Origin: Rhopalosiphum padi
Lineage: Eukaryota > Arthropoda > Insecta > Hemiptera > Aphididae
Direction of reading: 5' to 3'
NCBI RefSeq assembly: GCF_020882245.1
Contig: NC_083597.1
Span: 51,376,152-51,440,151 of the forward strand
Length of the DNA: 64,000 bases
The first letter of the stretch is position 1. Every line of letters starts with the position of its first letter. Made by a program: the position numbers and the translations under genes. Positions 1 through 12,367 of this stretch are shown here, one piece after another. Below the pieces are notes generated by a model. It had not been told where the DNA came from. It saw only the letters and a list, made by a program, of their open reading frames with translations, and searched no databases.

Positions 1-91
1 TTTTTGGGCAGCAATAGTTCCATTTTGGGCAGCAAAGGTTCCATTTTTGAGCAGCAATAGTTCCATTTTTTTTTTTTGGATAGCATTAAAA
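1..91. repeat. B0, partial B block (cut by window start)
   Basis: Contains m19, m20, m21 and the GGATAGCATTAAAA tail only; the rest lies to the left of the window. Confidence 0.95.
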
Positions 92-996
92 TCTATAATT
101 TTTAATTAGAAATTTAGAAATCTATAATTAAATAATTAAAAATTTAGAAATCTATAATTTATTAATAAGAAATTTAGAAACCTTTAATTTTTAATTATAA
201 AATTGAAAATCTATAATTTATTTATTAGAAATCTATAATTTTTAATTAGAAATTCAGAAAATAGAAACTAGAAATTTGAAATTAGAAATTAGAAATTTGA
301 AATTTAGTAATCTATAATTTTTAATTAGAAATCTATAATTTTTAATAAGAAATCTATAATTTTTAATTAGAAATCTATAATTTTTAATTAGAAATTTAGA
401 AATCTATAATTTTTAATTAGAAATTTAGAAATCTATAATTTATTAATTAGAAATCTATAATTTTTAATTAGAAGTTCAGAAATTAGAAACTAGAAATTTG
501 AAATTAGAAATTAGAAATTTGAAATTTAGTAATCTATAATTTATTAATAAGAAATTAAGAAACCTATAATTTTTAATTAGAAATTCAGAAAGTAGAAACT
601 AGAAATTTGAAATTAGAAATTAGAAATTTGAAATTTAGTTATCTATAATTATTAATTAGAAATTAGAAATTTGAAATTTAGTAATCTATAATTTTTAATT
701 AGAAATTCAGAAATCTATAATTAAATAATTAAAAATTTAGAAATCTATAATTTTTAATTAGAAATTTAGAAATCTATAATTTTTAATTAGAAATTTAGAA
801 ATCTATAATTTATTAATTAGAAATCTATAATTTTTAATTAGAAATTCAGAAATTAGAAACTAGAAATTTGAAATTAGAAATTAGAAATTTGAAATTTAGT
901 AATCTATAATTTATTAATAAGAAATTTAGAAAACTATAATTTTTAATTAGAAATTTAGAAATCTATAATTTTTAATAAGAAATCTATAGTTTTTAA
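92..996. repeat. A0, 905-bp class A block, type-1 start
   Basis: Identical in layout to A3, A25 and A31. It is 21 bp shorter than the 926 class because one set of three 7-nt words is missing after GAAAGTAGAAACTAG. Confidence 0.93.
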
Positions 997-1536
997 TTTT
1001 TTGGCAGCAATAGTTCCATTTTTTTTTTTGGGCAGCAATAGTTCCATTTATTTTTTTGGCAGCAATAGTTCCATTTTTTTTTTTTTTGGGCAGCAAAGGT
1101 TCCATTTTGGGCAGCAATAGTTCCATTTTGGCAGCAATAGTTCCATTTTTGGCAGCAATAGTTCCATTTTGGGCTGCAAAGTTTCCATTTTGGGCAGCAA
1201 TAGTTCCATTTATTTTTTTGGCAGCAAAGGTTCCATTTTGGGCAGCAATAGTTCCATTTTTTTTTTTTTTTTTTGGGCAGCAATAGTTCCATTTATTTTT
1301 TTGGCAGCAATAGTTCCATTTTTTTTTTTGGGGCAGCAAAGGTTCCATTTTGGGCAGCAAAGGTACCATTTTTATTTTGGGCAGCAATAGTTCCATTTTT
1401 TGGCAGCACAGGTTCCATTTTGGGCATCAATAGTTCCTTTTTTTTTTTTTGGGCAGCAATAGTTCCATTTTGGGCAGCAAAGGTTCCATTTTTGAGCAGC
1501 AATAGTTCCATTTTTTTTTTTTGGATAGCATTAAAA
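997..1536. repeat. B1, full 21-monomer B block (m8 allele a)
   Basis: Reference block for the monomer numbering. It begins TTTTTTGGCAGC, and m15 with GGTACC lies near 1362. The m11 T run is 18 long. m12 ends ATTTA plus seven T, a feature shared only with B4, B26 and B32. Reverse-strand and forward open frames here are satellite artefacts. Confidence 0.95.
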
Positions 1537-1935
1537 TCTATAATTTTTAATTAGAAATTTAGAAATCTATAATTTTTAAATAGAAATTCAGAATTAAAAA
1601 TTAGAAATTTGAAATTTAGTAATCTATAATTTTTAATTAGAAATTCAGAAATCTATAATTAAATAATTAAAAATTTAGAAATCTATAATTTTTAATTAGA
1701 AATTTAGAAATCTATAATTTTTTAATTAGAAATTTAGAAATCTATAATTTATTAATTAGAAATCTATAATTTTTAATTAGAAATTCAGAAATTAGAAACT
1801 AGAAATTTGAAATTAGAAATTAGAAATTTGAAATTTAGTAATCTATAATTTATTAATAAGAAATTTAGAAAACTATAATTTTTAATTAGAAATTTAGAAA
1901 TCTATAATTTTTAATAAGAAATCTATAGTTTTTAA
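1537..1935. repeat. A1, truncated A block (399 bp), type-2 start
   Basis: Joins a type-2 start directly to the last third of a standard A block, losing the central part. Carries TTCAGAATTAAAAATTAG, close to the TTCAGAAATTAAAAATTAG of A4, and one expanded T6 at about 1723. Confidence 0.9.
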
Positions 1936-2472
1936 TTTTTTGGCAGCAATAGTTCCATTTTTTTTTTTTTTGGCAGCAATAGTTCCATTTATTTTTTTGG
2001 CAGCAATAGTTCCATTTTTTTTTTTTTTGGGCAGCAAAGGTTCCATTTTGGGCAGCAATAGTTCCATTTTGGCAGCAATAGTTCCATTTTTGGCAGCAAT
2101 AGTTCCATTTTGGGCTGCAAAGTTTCCATTTTGGGCAGCAATAGTTCCATTTATTTTTTTGGCAGCAAAGGTTCCATTTTGGGCAGCAATAGTTCCATTT
2201 TTTTTTTTTTTTTTGGCAGCAATAGTTCCATTTTTGGCAGCAATAGTTCCATTTTTTTTTTTTGGGGCAGCAAAGGTTCCATTTTGGGCAGCAAAGGTAC
2301 CATTTTTATTTTGGGCAGCAATAGTTCCATTTTTTTTGGCAGCACAGGTTCCATTTTGGGCATCAATAGTTCCTTTTTTTTTTTTTGGGCAGCAATAGTT
2401 CCATTTTGGGCAGCAAAGGTTCCATTTTTGAGCAGCAATAGTTCCATTTTTTTTTTTTGGATAGCATTAAAA
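1936..2472. repeat. B2, full 21-monomer B block (m8 allele a)
   Basis: m2 starts GGCAGC rather than GGGCAGC and m12 ends in plain T, as in B24. Confidence 0.95.
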
Positions 2473-3150
2473 TCTATAATTTTTAATTAGAAATTTAGAA
2501 ATCTATAATTTTTAAATAGAAATTCAGAAATTAGAAATTAGAAATTTGAAATTTAGTAATCTATAATTTTTAATTAGAAATTTAAAAATCTATAATTAAA
2601 TAATTAAAAATTTAGAAATCTATAATTTATTAATAAGAAATTTAGAAACCTTTAATTTTTAATTATAAAATTGAAAATCTATAATTTATTTATTAGAAAT
2701 CTATAATTTTTAATTAGAAATTCAGAAAATAGAAACTAGAAATTTGAAATTAGAAATTAGAAATTTGAAATTTAGTAATCTATAATTTTTAATTACAAAT
2801 CTATAATTTTTAATAAGAAATCTATAATTTTTAATTAGAAATCTATAATTTTTAATTAGAAATTTAGAAATCTATTATTTTTAATAAGAAATTTAGAAAT
2901 CTATAATTTTTAATTAGAAATTTAGAAATCTATAATTTTTAATTAGAAATTTAGAAATCTATAATTTATTAATTAGAAATCTATAATTTTTAATTAGAAA
3001 TTCAGAAATTAGAAACTAGAAATTTGAAATTAGAAATTAGAAATTTGAAATTTAGTAATCTATAATTTATTAATAAGAAATTTAGAAAACTATAATTTTT
3101 AATTAGAAATTTAGAAATCTATAATTTTTAATAAGAAATCTAGTTTTTAA
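2473..3150. repeat. A2, 678-bp class A block, type-2 start
   Basis: Same class as A24 and A30. Ends with the 2-bp-shortened junction AATCTAGTTTTTAA before B3. One isolated variant, TTAATTACAAATC, lies near 2793. Confidence 0.93.
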
Positions 3151-3686
3151 TTTTTTGGCAGCAATAGTTCCATTTTTTTTTTTTTTGGGCAGCAATAGTT
3201 CCATTTATTTTTTGGGCAGCAATAGTTCCATTTTTTTTTTGGGCAGCAAAGGTTCCATGTTGGGCAGCAATAGTTCCATTTTGGCAGCAATAGTTCCATT
3301 TTTGGCAGCAATAGTTCCATTTTGGGCAGCAAAGGTTCCATTTTGGGCAGCAATAGTTCCATTTATTTTTTTTTTTTTGGCAGCAATAGTTCCATTTTGG
3401 GCAGCAATAGTTCCATTTTTTTTTTTTTTTTTGGCAGCAATAGTTCCATTTTTGGCAGCAATAGTTCCATTTTTTTTTTTGGGGCAGCAAAGGTTCCATT
3501 TTGGGCAGCAAAGGTACCATTTTTATTTTGGGCAGCAATAGTTCCATTTTTTTGGCAGCACAGGTTCCATTTTGGGCATCAATAGTTCCTTTTTTTTTTT
3601 GGGCAGCAATAGTTCCATTTTGGGCAGCAAAGGTTCCATTTTTGAGCAGCAATAGTTCCATTTTTTTTTTTTGGATAGCATTAAAA
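3151..3686. repeat. B3, full B block (m8 allele c) with CCATGTTGG
   Basis: m4 ends CCATGTTGG, a T-to-G change shared only with B25 and B31. m10 is CAATAG instead of CAAAGG. Confidence 0.95.
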
Positions 3687-4591
3687 TCTATAATTTTTAA
3701 TTAGAAATTTAGAAATCTATAATTAAATAATTAAAAATTTAGAAATCTATAATTTATTAATAAGAAATTTAGAAACCTTTAATTTTTAATTATAAAATTG
3801 AAAATCTATAATTTATTTATTAGAAATCTATAATTTTTAATTAGAAATTCAGAAAATAGAAACTAGAAATTTGAAATTAGAAATTAGAAATTTGAAATTT
3901 AGTAATCTATAATTTTTAATTAGAAATCTATAATTTTTAATAAGAAATCTATAATTTTTAATTAGAAATCTATAATTTTTAATTAGAAATTTAGAAATCT
4001 ATAATTTTTAATTAGAAATTTAGAAATCTATAATTTATTAATTAGAAATCTATAATTTTTAATTAGAAGTTCAGAAATTAGAAACTAGAAATTTGAAATT
4101 AGAAATTAGAAATTTGAAATTTAGTAATCTATAATTTATTAATAAGAAATTAAGAAACCTATAATTTTTAATTAGAAATTCAGAAAGTAGAAACTAGAAA
4201 TTTGAAATTAGAAATTAGAAATTTGAAATTTAGTTATCTATAATTATTAATTAGAAATTAGAAATTTGAAATTTAGTAATCTATAATTTTTAATTAGAAA
4301 TTCAGAAATCTATAATTAAATAATTAAAAATTTAGAAATCTATAATTTTTAATTAGAAATTTAGAAATCTATAATTTTTAATTAGAAATTTAGAAATCTA
4401 TAATTTATTAATTAGAAATCTATAATTTTTAATTAGAAATTCAGAAATTAGAAACTAGAAATTTGAAATTAGAAATTAGAAATTTGAAATTTAGTAATCT
4501 ATAATTTATTAATAAGAAATTTAGAAAACTATAATTTTTAATTAGAAATTTAGAAATCTATAATTTTTAATAAGAAATCTATAGTTTTTAA
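3687..4591. repeat. A3, 905-bp class A block, type-1 start
   Basis: Matches A0 in length and word order. Confidence 0.93.
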
Positions 4592-5131
4592 TTTTTTGGC
4601 AGCAATAGTTCCATTTTTTTTTTTTTGGGCAGCAATAGTTCCATTTATTTTTTTGGCAGCAATAGTTCCATTTTTTTTTTTTTTGGGCAGCAAAGGTTCC
4701 ATTTTGGGCAGCAATAGTTCCATTTTGGCAGCAATAGTTCCATTTTTGGCAGCAATAGTTCCATTTTGGGCTGCAAAGTTTCCATTTTGGGCAGCAATAG
4801 TTCCATTTATTTTTTTGGCAGCAAAGGTTCCATTTTGGGCAGCAATAGTTCCATTTTTTTTTTTTTTTGGGCAGCAATAGTTCCATTTATTTTTTTGGCA
4901 GCAATAGTTCCATTTTTTTTTTTGGGGCAGCAAAGGTTCCATTTTGGGCAGCAAAGGTACCATTTTTATTTTGGGCAGCAATAGTTCCATTTTTTTGGCA
5001 GCACAGGTTCCATTTTGGGCATCAATAGTTCCTTTTTTTTTTTTTGGGCAGCAATAGTTCCATTTTGGGCAGCAAAGGTTCCATTTTTGAGCAGCAATAG
5101 TTCCATTTTTTTTTTTTGGATAGCATTAAAA
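4592..5131. repeat. B4, full B block (m8 allele a), 540 bp
   Basis: Same structure as B1, including m12 ending ATTTA plus T7. Confidence 0.95.
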
Positions 5132-6013
5132 TCTATAATTTTTAATTAGAAATTTAGAAATCTATAATTTTTAAATAGAAATTCAGAAATTAAAAATTAG
5201 AAATTTGAAATTTAGTAATCTATAATTTTTAATTAGAAATTTAAAAATCTATAATTAAATAATTAAAAATTTAGAAATCTATAATTTATTAATAAGAAAT
5301 TTAGAAACCTTTAATTTTTAATTATAAAATTGAAAATCTATAATTTATTTATTAGAAATCTATAATTTTTAATTAGAAATTCAGAAAATAGAAACTAGAA
5401 ATTTGAAATTAGAAATTAGAAATTTGAAATTTAGTAATCTATAATTTTTAATTAGAAATCTATAATTTTTAATAAGAAATCTATAATTTTTAATTAGAAA
5501 TCTATAATTTTTAATTAGAAATTTAGAAATCTATTATTTTTAATAAGAAATTAAGAAACCTATAATTTTTAATTAGAAATTCAGAAAGTAGAAACTAGAA
5601 ATTTGAAATTAGAAATTAGAAATTTGAAATTAGAAATTAGAAATTTGAAATTTAGTTATCTATAATTATTAATTAGAAATTAGAAATTTGAAATTTAGTA
5701 ATCTATAATTTTTAATTAGAAATTCAGAAATCTATAATTAAATAATTAAAAATTTAGAAATCTATAATTTTTAATTAGAAATTTAGAAAACTATAATTTT
5801 TAATTAGAAATTTAGAAATCTATAATTTATTAATTAGAAATCTATAATTTTTAATTAGAAATTCAGAAATTAGAAACTAGAAATTTGAAATTAGAAATTA
5901 GAAATTTGAAATTTAGTAATCTATAATTTATTAATAAGAAATTTAGAAAACTATAATTTTTAATTAGAAATTTAGAAATCTATAATTTTTAATAAGAAAT
6001 CTATAGTTTTTAA
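5132..6013. repeat. A4, 882-bp class A block, type-2 start
   Basis: Same class as A26 and A32. Carries TTCAGAAATTAAAAATTAG near the start, a variant close to that of A1. Confidence 0.92.
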
Positions 6014-6491
6014 TTTTTTGGCAGCAATAGTTCCATTTTTTTTTTTTTGGGCAGCAATAGTTCCATTTATTTTTTGGGCAGCAATAGTTCCATTTTTTTT
6101 TTTTGGGCAGCAAAGGTTCCATTTTGGGCAGCAATAGTTCCATTTTGGCAGCAATAGTTCCATTTTTGGCAGCAATAGTTCCATTTTGGGCTGCAAAGGT
6201 TCCATTTTGGGCAGCAATAGTTCCATTTTTTTTTTTTTTTTGCAGCAATAGTTCCATTTTTGGCAGCAATAGTTCCATTTTTTTTTGGGGCAGCAAAGGT
6301 TCCATTTTGGGCAGCAAAGGTACCATTTTTATTTTGGGCAGCAATAGTTCCATTTTTTTGGCAGCACAGGTTCCATTTTGGGCATCAATAGTTCCTTTTT
6401 TTTTTGGGCAGCAATAGTTCTATTTTGGGCAGCAAAGGTTCCATTTTTGAGCAGCAATAGTTCCATTTTTTTTTTTTGGATAGCATTAAAA
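6014..6491. repeat. B5, 19-monomer B block (m8 allele b)
   Basis: m9-m11 are fused with loss of two monomers. m12 lacks its leading GG (TTTGCAGC) and m19 reads AGTTCTATT. This pair of variants recurs in B27, B29, B33 and B35. Confidence 0.93.
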
Positions 6492-7504
6492 TCTATAATT
6501 TTTAATTAGAAATTTAGAAATCTATAATTTTTAAATAGAAATTCAGAAATTAGAAATTAGAAATTTGAAATTTAGTAATCTATAATTTTTAATTAGAAAT
6601 TTAAAAATCTATAATTAAATAATTAAAAATTTAGAAATCTATAATTTATTAATAAGAAATTTAGAAACCTTTAATTTTTAATTATAAAATTGAAAATCTA
6701 TAATTTATTTATTAGAAATCTATAATTTTTAATTAGAAATTCAGAAAATAGAAACTAGAAATTTGAAATTAGAAATTAGAAATTTGAAATTTAGTAATCT
6801 ATAATTTTTAATTAGAAATCTATAATTTTTAATAAGAAATCTATAATTTTTAATTAGAAATCTATAATTTTTAATTAGAAATTTAGAAATCTATTATTTT
6901 TAATTAGAAATTTAGAAATCTATAATTTATTAATTAGAAATCTATAATTTTTAATTAGAAGTTCAGAAATTAGAAACTAGAAATTTGAAATTAGAAATTA
7001 GAAATTTGAAATTTAGTAATCTATAATTTATTAATAAGAAATTAAGAAACCTATAATTTTTAATTAGAAATTCAGAAAGTAGAAACTAGAAATTTGAAAT
7101 TAGAAATTAGAAATTTGAAATTAGAAATTAGAAATTTGAAATTTAGTTATCTATAATTATTAATTAGAAATTAGAAATTTGAAATTTAGTAATCTATAAT
7201 TTTTAATTAGAAATTCAGAAATCTATAATTAAATAATTAAAAATTTAGAAATCTATAATTTTTAATTAGAAATTTAGAAATCTATAATTTTTAATTAGAA
7301 ATTTAGAAATCTATAATTTATTAATTAGAAATCTATAATTTTTAATTAGAAATTCAGAAATTAGAAACTAGAAATTTGAAATTAGAAATTAGAAATTTGA
7401 AATTTAGTAATCTATAATTTATTAATAAGAAATTTAGAAAACTATAATTTTTAATTAGAAATTTAGAAATCTATAATTTTTAATAAGAAATCTATAGTTT
7501 TTAA
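6492..7504. repeat. A5, 1013-bp class A block, type-2 start
   Basis: Same class as A19, A29 and A35. Confidence 0.93.
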
Positions 7505-8039
7505 TTTTTTGGCAGCAATAGTTCCATTTTTTTTTTTTTGGGCAGCAATAGTTCCATTTATTTTTTGGGCAGCAATAGTTCCATTTTTTTTTTGGGCAGC
7601 AAAGGTTCCATTTTGGGCAGCAATAGTTCCATTTTGGCAGCAATAGTTCCATTTTTGGCAGCAATAGTTCCATTTTGGGCAGCAAAGGTTCCATTTTGGG
7701 CAGCAATAGTTCCATTTATTTTTTTTTTTTGGCAGCAATAGTTCCATTTTGGGCAGCAATAGTTCCATTTTTTTTTTTTTTTTTTGGCAGCAATAGTTCC
7801 ATTTTTGGCAGCAATAGTTCCATTTTTTTTTTTGGGGCAGCAAAGGTTCCATTTTGGGCAGCAAAGGTACCATTTTTATTTTGGGCAGCAATAGTTCCAT
7901 TTTTTTGGCAGCACAGGTTCCATTTTGGGCATCAATAGTTCCTTTTTTTTTTTGGGCAGCAATAGTTCCATTTTGGGCAGCAAAGGTTCCATTTTTGAGC
8001 AGCAATAGTTCCATTTTTTTTTTTTGGATAGCATTAAAA
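7505..8039. repeat. B6, full B block (m8 allele c)
   Basis: Same layout as B3 but with the normal CCATTTTGG in m4; closest to B28 and B34. Confidence 0.94.
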
Positions 8040-9356
8040 TCTATAATTTTTAATTTGAAATTTAGTTATCTATAATTAAATAATTAAAAATTTAGAAATC
8101 TATAATTTATTAATAAGAAATTTAGAAACCTTTAATTTTTAATTATAAAATTGAAAATCTATAATTTATTTATTAGAAATCTATAATTTTTAATTAGAAA
8201 TTCAGAAAATAGAAACTAGAAATTTGAAATTAGAAATTAGAAATTTGAAATTTAGTAATCTATAATTTTTAATTAGAAATCTATAATTTTTAATTAGAAA
8301 TCTATAATTTTTAATTAGAAATCTATAATTTTTAATTAGAAATTTAGAAATCTATAATTTTTAATTAGAAATTTAGAAATCTATAATTTATTAATTAGAA
8401 ATCTATAATTTTTAATTAGAAGTTCAGAAATTAGAAACTAGAAATTTGAAATTAGAAATTAGAAATTTGAAATTTAGTAATCTATAATTTATTAATAAGA
8501 AATTAAGAAACCTATAATTTTTAATTAGAAATTCAGAAAGTAGAAACTAGAAATTTGAAATTAGAAATTAGAAATTTGAAATTAGAAATTAGAAATTTGA
8601 AATTTAGTTATCTATAATTATTAATTAGAAATTAGAAATTTGAAATTTAGTAATCTATAATTTTTAATTAGAAATTCAGAAATCTATAATTAAATAATTA
8701 AAAATTTAGAAATCTATAATTTTTAATTAGAAATTTAGAAATCTATAATTTTTAATTAGAAATTTAGAAATCTATAATTTATTAATTAGAAATCTATAAT
8801 TTTTAATTAGAAGTTCAGAAATTAGAAACTAGAAATTTGAAATTAGAAATTAGAAATTTGAAATTTAGTAATCTATAATTTATTAATAAGAAATTAAGAA
8901 ACCTATAATTTTTAATTAGAAATTCAGAAAGTAGAAACTAGAAATTTGAAATTAGAAATTAGAAATTTGAAATTAGAAATTAGAAATTTGAAATTTAGTT
9001 ATCTATAATTATTAATTAGAAATTAGAAATTTGAAATTTAGTAATCTATAATTTTTAATTAGAAATTCAGAAATCTATAATTAAATAATTAAAAATTTAG
9101 AAATCTATAATTTTTAATTAGAAATTTAGAAATCTATAATTTTTAATTAGAAATTTAGAAATCTATAATTTATTAATTAGAAATCTATAATTTTTAATTA
9201 GAAATTCAGAAATTAGAAACTAGAAATTTGAAATTAGAAATTAGAAATTTGAAATTTAGTAATCTATAATTTATTAATAAGAAATTTAGAAAACTATAAT
9301 TTTTAATTAGAAATTTAGAAATCTATAATTTTTAATAAGAAATCTATAGTTTTTAA
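8040..9356. repeat. A6, expanded A block (1,317 bp)
   Basis: Equals the 926 class plus one 391-bp internal tandem duplication. The start is unusual: TTTAATTTGAAATTTAGTTATC replaces the usual TTTAATTAGAAATTTAG, a chimeric beginning. Confidence 0.92.
8421..9202. repeat. 391-bp tandem duplication inside A6
   Basis: The AGTTCAG landmark occurs at 8421 and again at 8812. The following words, through GAAATTAAG, GAAAGTAG and TAGTTATCTATAATTATT, repeat in register. This accounts exactly for 1,317 minus 926. Confidence 0.9.
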
Positions 9357-9785
9357 TTTTTTGGCAGCAATAGTTCCATTTTTTTTTTTTTGGGCAGCAA
9401 TAGTTCCATTTATTTTTTGGGCAGCAATAGTTCCATTTTTTTTTTGGGCAGCAAAGGTTCCATTTTGGGCAGCAATAGTTCCATTTTGGCAGCAATAGTT
9501 CCATTTTTGGCAGCAATAGTTCCATTTTGGGCTGCAAAGTTTCCATTTTGGGCAGCAATAGTTCCATTTATTTTTTTGGCAGCAAAGGTTCCATTTTGGG
9601 CAGCAATAGTTCCATTTTTTTTTTTTTGGCAGCAATAGTTCCATTTTTGGCAGCAATAGTTCCATTTTTTTTTTTTGGGGCAGCAAAGGTTCCATTTTGG
9701 GCATCAATAGTTCCATTTTGGGCAGCAAAGGTTCCATTTTTGAGCAGCAATAGTTCCATTTTTTTTTTTTTGGATAGCATTAAAA
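9357..9785. repeat. B7, 17-monomer B block (m8 allele a)
   Basis: m1-m14 are present, then a GCATCAATAG monomer ending CCATTTT, then m20-m21. m15-m17 and m19 are missing, so there is no GGTACC. Confidence 0.93.
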
Positions 9786-10615
9786 TCTATAATTTTTAAT
9801 TAGAAATTTAGAAATCTATAATTTTTAAATAGAAATTCAGAAATTAGAAATTAGAAATTTGAAATTTAGTAATCTATAATTTATTAATAAGAAATTTAGA
9901 AACCTTTAATTTTTAATTATAAAATTGAAAATCTATAATTTATTTATTAGAAATCTATAAGTTTTAATTAGAAATTCAGAAAATAGAAACTAGAAATTTG
10001 AAATTAGAAATTAGAAATTTGAAATTTAGTAATCTATAATTTTTAATTAGAAATCTATAATTTTTAATAAGAAATCTATAATTTTTAATTAGAAATCTAT
10101 AATTTTTAATTAGAAATTTAGAAATCTATTATTTTTAATAAGAAATTAAGAAACCTATAATTTTTAATTAGAAATTCAGAAAGTAGAAACTAGAAATTTG
10201 AAATTAGAAATTAGAAATTTGAAATTAGAAATTAGAAATTTGAAATTTAGTTATCTATAATTATTAATTAGAAATTAGAAATTTGAAATTTTAAATTTAG
10301 TAATCTATAATTTTTAATTAGAAATTCAGAAATCTATAATTAAATAATTAAAAATTTAGAAATCTATAATTTTTAATTAGAAATTTAGAAATCTATAAAT
10401 TTTAATTAGAAATTTAGAAATCTATAATTTATTAATTAGAAATCTATAATTTTTAATTAGAAATTCAGAAATTAGAAACTAGAAATTTGAAATTAGAAAT
10501 TAGAAATTTGAAATTTAGTAATCTATAATTTATTAATAAGAAATTTAGAAAACTATAATTTTTAATTAGAAATTTAGAAATCTATAATTTTTAATAAGAA
10601 ATCTATAGTTTTTAA
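9786..10615. repeat. A7, 830-bp class A block, type-2 start
   Basis: Pairs with A36. Carries CTATAAGTTTTAATTAG (about 9956), TTTGAAATTTTAAATTTAG and CTATAAATTTTAATTAG (about 10394). Confidence 0.93.
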
Positions 10616-10904
10616 TTTTTTGGCAGCAATAGTTCCATTTTTTTTTTTTTTGGGCAGCAATAGTTCCATTTATTTTTTGGGCAGCAATAGTTCCATTTTT
10701 TTTTTTTGGGCAGCAAAGGTTCCATTTTGGGCAGCAATAGTTCCATTTTGGCAGCAATAGTTCCATTTTTTTGGCAGCACAGGTTCCATTTTGGGCATCA
10801 ATAGTTCCTTTTTTTTTTGGGCAGCAATAGTTCCATTTTGGGCAGCAAAGGTTCCATTTTTGAGCAGCAATAGTTCCATTTTTTTTTTTTGGATAGCATT
10901 AAAA
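10616..10904. repeat. B8, short 11-monomer B block (289 form)
   Basis: m1-m5, a fused m6/m16, then m17-m21: a deletion of about ten monomers. The same junction occurs in B10, B13, B15, B37 and B39. Confidence 0.94.
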
Positions 10905-11830
10905 TCTATAATTTTTAATTAGAAATTTAGAAATCTATAATTAAATAATTAAAAATTTAGAAATCTATAATTTATTAATAAGAAATTTAGAAACCTTTAA
11001 TTTTTAATTATAAAATTGAAAATCTATAATTTATTTATTAGAAATCTATAATTTTTAATTAGAAATTCAGAAAATAGAAACTAGAAATTTGAAATTAGAT
11101 ATTAGAAATTTGAAATTTAGTAATCTATAATTTTTAATTAGAAATCTATAATTTTTAATAAGAAATCTATAATTTTTAATTAGAAATCTATAATTTTTAA
11201 TTAGAAATTTAGAAATCTATAATTTTTAATTAGAAATTTAGAAATCTATAATTTATTAATTAGAAATCTATAATTTTTAATTAGAAGTTCAGAAATTAGA
11301 AACTAGAAATTTGAAATTAGAAATTAGAAATTTGAAATTTAGTAATCTATAATTTATTAATAAGAAATTAAGAAACCTATAATTTTTAATTAGAAATTCA
11401 GAAAGTAGAAACTAGAAATTTGAAATTAGAAATTAGAAATTTGAAATTAGAAATTAGAAATTTGAAATTTAGTTATCTATAATTATTAATTAGAAATTAG
11501 AAATTTGAAATTTAGTAATCTATAATTTTTAATTAGAAATTCAGAAATCTATAATTAAATAATTAAAAATTTAGAAATCTATAATTTTTAATTAGAAATT
11601 TAGAAATCTATAATTTTTAATTAGAAATTTAGAAATCTATAATTTATTAATTAGAAATCTATAATTTTTAATTAGAAATTCAGAAATTAGAAACTAGAAA
11701 TTTGAAATTAGAAATTAGAAATTTGAAATTTAGTAATCTATAATTTATTAATAAGAAATTTAGAAAACTATAATTTTTAATTAGAAATTTAGAAATCTAT
11801 AATTTTTAATAAGAAATCTATAGTTTTTAA
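10905..11830. repeat. A8, 926-bp class A block, type-1 start
   Basis: The commonest class: eleven blocks are exactly 926 bp. Carries AGATATTAG (about 11096), the subfamily marker of A blocks that follow the short 289-form B blocks. Confidence 0.94.
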
Positions 11831-12367
11831 TTTTTTGGCAGCAATAGTTCCATTTTTTTTTTTTTTGGGCAGCAATAGTTCCATTTATTTTTTTGGCAGC
11901 AATAGTTCCATTTTTTTTTTTTTTTTTGGGCAGCAAAGGTTCCATTTTGGGCAGCAATAGTTCCATTTTGGCAGCAATAGTTCCATTTTTGGCAGCAATA
12001 GTTCCATTTTGGGCTGCAAAGTTTCCATTTTGGGCAGCAATAGTTCCATTTATTTTTTTGGCAGCAAAGGTTCCATTTTGGGCAGCAATAGTTCCATTTT
12101 TTTTTTTTTTGGCAGCAATAGTTCCATTTTTGGCAGCAATAGTTCCATTTTTTTTTTTGGGGCAGCAAAGGTTCCATTTTGGGCAGCAAAGGTACCATTT
12201 TTATTTTGGGCAGCAATAGTTCCATTTTTTTGGCAGCACAGGTTCCATTTTGGGCATCAATAGTTCCTTTTTTTTTTTTTGGGCAGCAATAGTTCCATTT
12301 TGGGCAGCAAAGGTTCCATTTTTGAGCAGCAATAGTTCCATTTTTTTTTTTTTGGATAGCATTAAAA
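11831..12367. repeat. B9, full 21-monomer B block (m8 allele a)
   Basis: All monomers in canonical order; long T run (about 17) after m3. Confidence 0.95.

Larger units (their letters stand above)
2473..6491. repeat. Half copy of the six-module higher-order repeat
   Basis: A2-B3-A3-B4-A4-B5 (678, 536, 905, 540, 882, 478 bp) follows the first six blocks of the 8.08-kb unit. It includes CCATGTTGG in B3, the shortened AATCTAGTTTTT junction before B3, and AGTTCTATT with TTTGCAGC in B5. It then continues with A1013 directly, skipping the A645-B-A926-B450 section. A0-B1 at the left edge match the A905-B540 step of the same unit. Confidence 0.85.

Noticed and set aside
92..996. Telomeric repeat based on the 7-nt AAATTAG/TTAGAAA words
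   Set aside because: No G-run strand as in TTTAGGG or TTAGGG, and the words are mixed with 21- and 29-nt units in a fixed order.
947..1396. Long reverse-strand open frames such as MELLLPK... and KWNYCCPK..., and forward AAIVPF... and GSNSSIL... frames throughout the B blocks
   Set aside because: They are translations of the 20-21 nt B monomer. They occur in several frames and both strands at once, change frame at each poly-T run, and end in A-block words. No domain, codon bias or conserved start is visible.
997..1536. CRISPR-like array (short repeats with spacers)
   Set aside because: The sequence between cores is only T runs, not unique spacers. The repeat period is about 21 nt and there is no cas gene.
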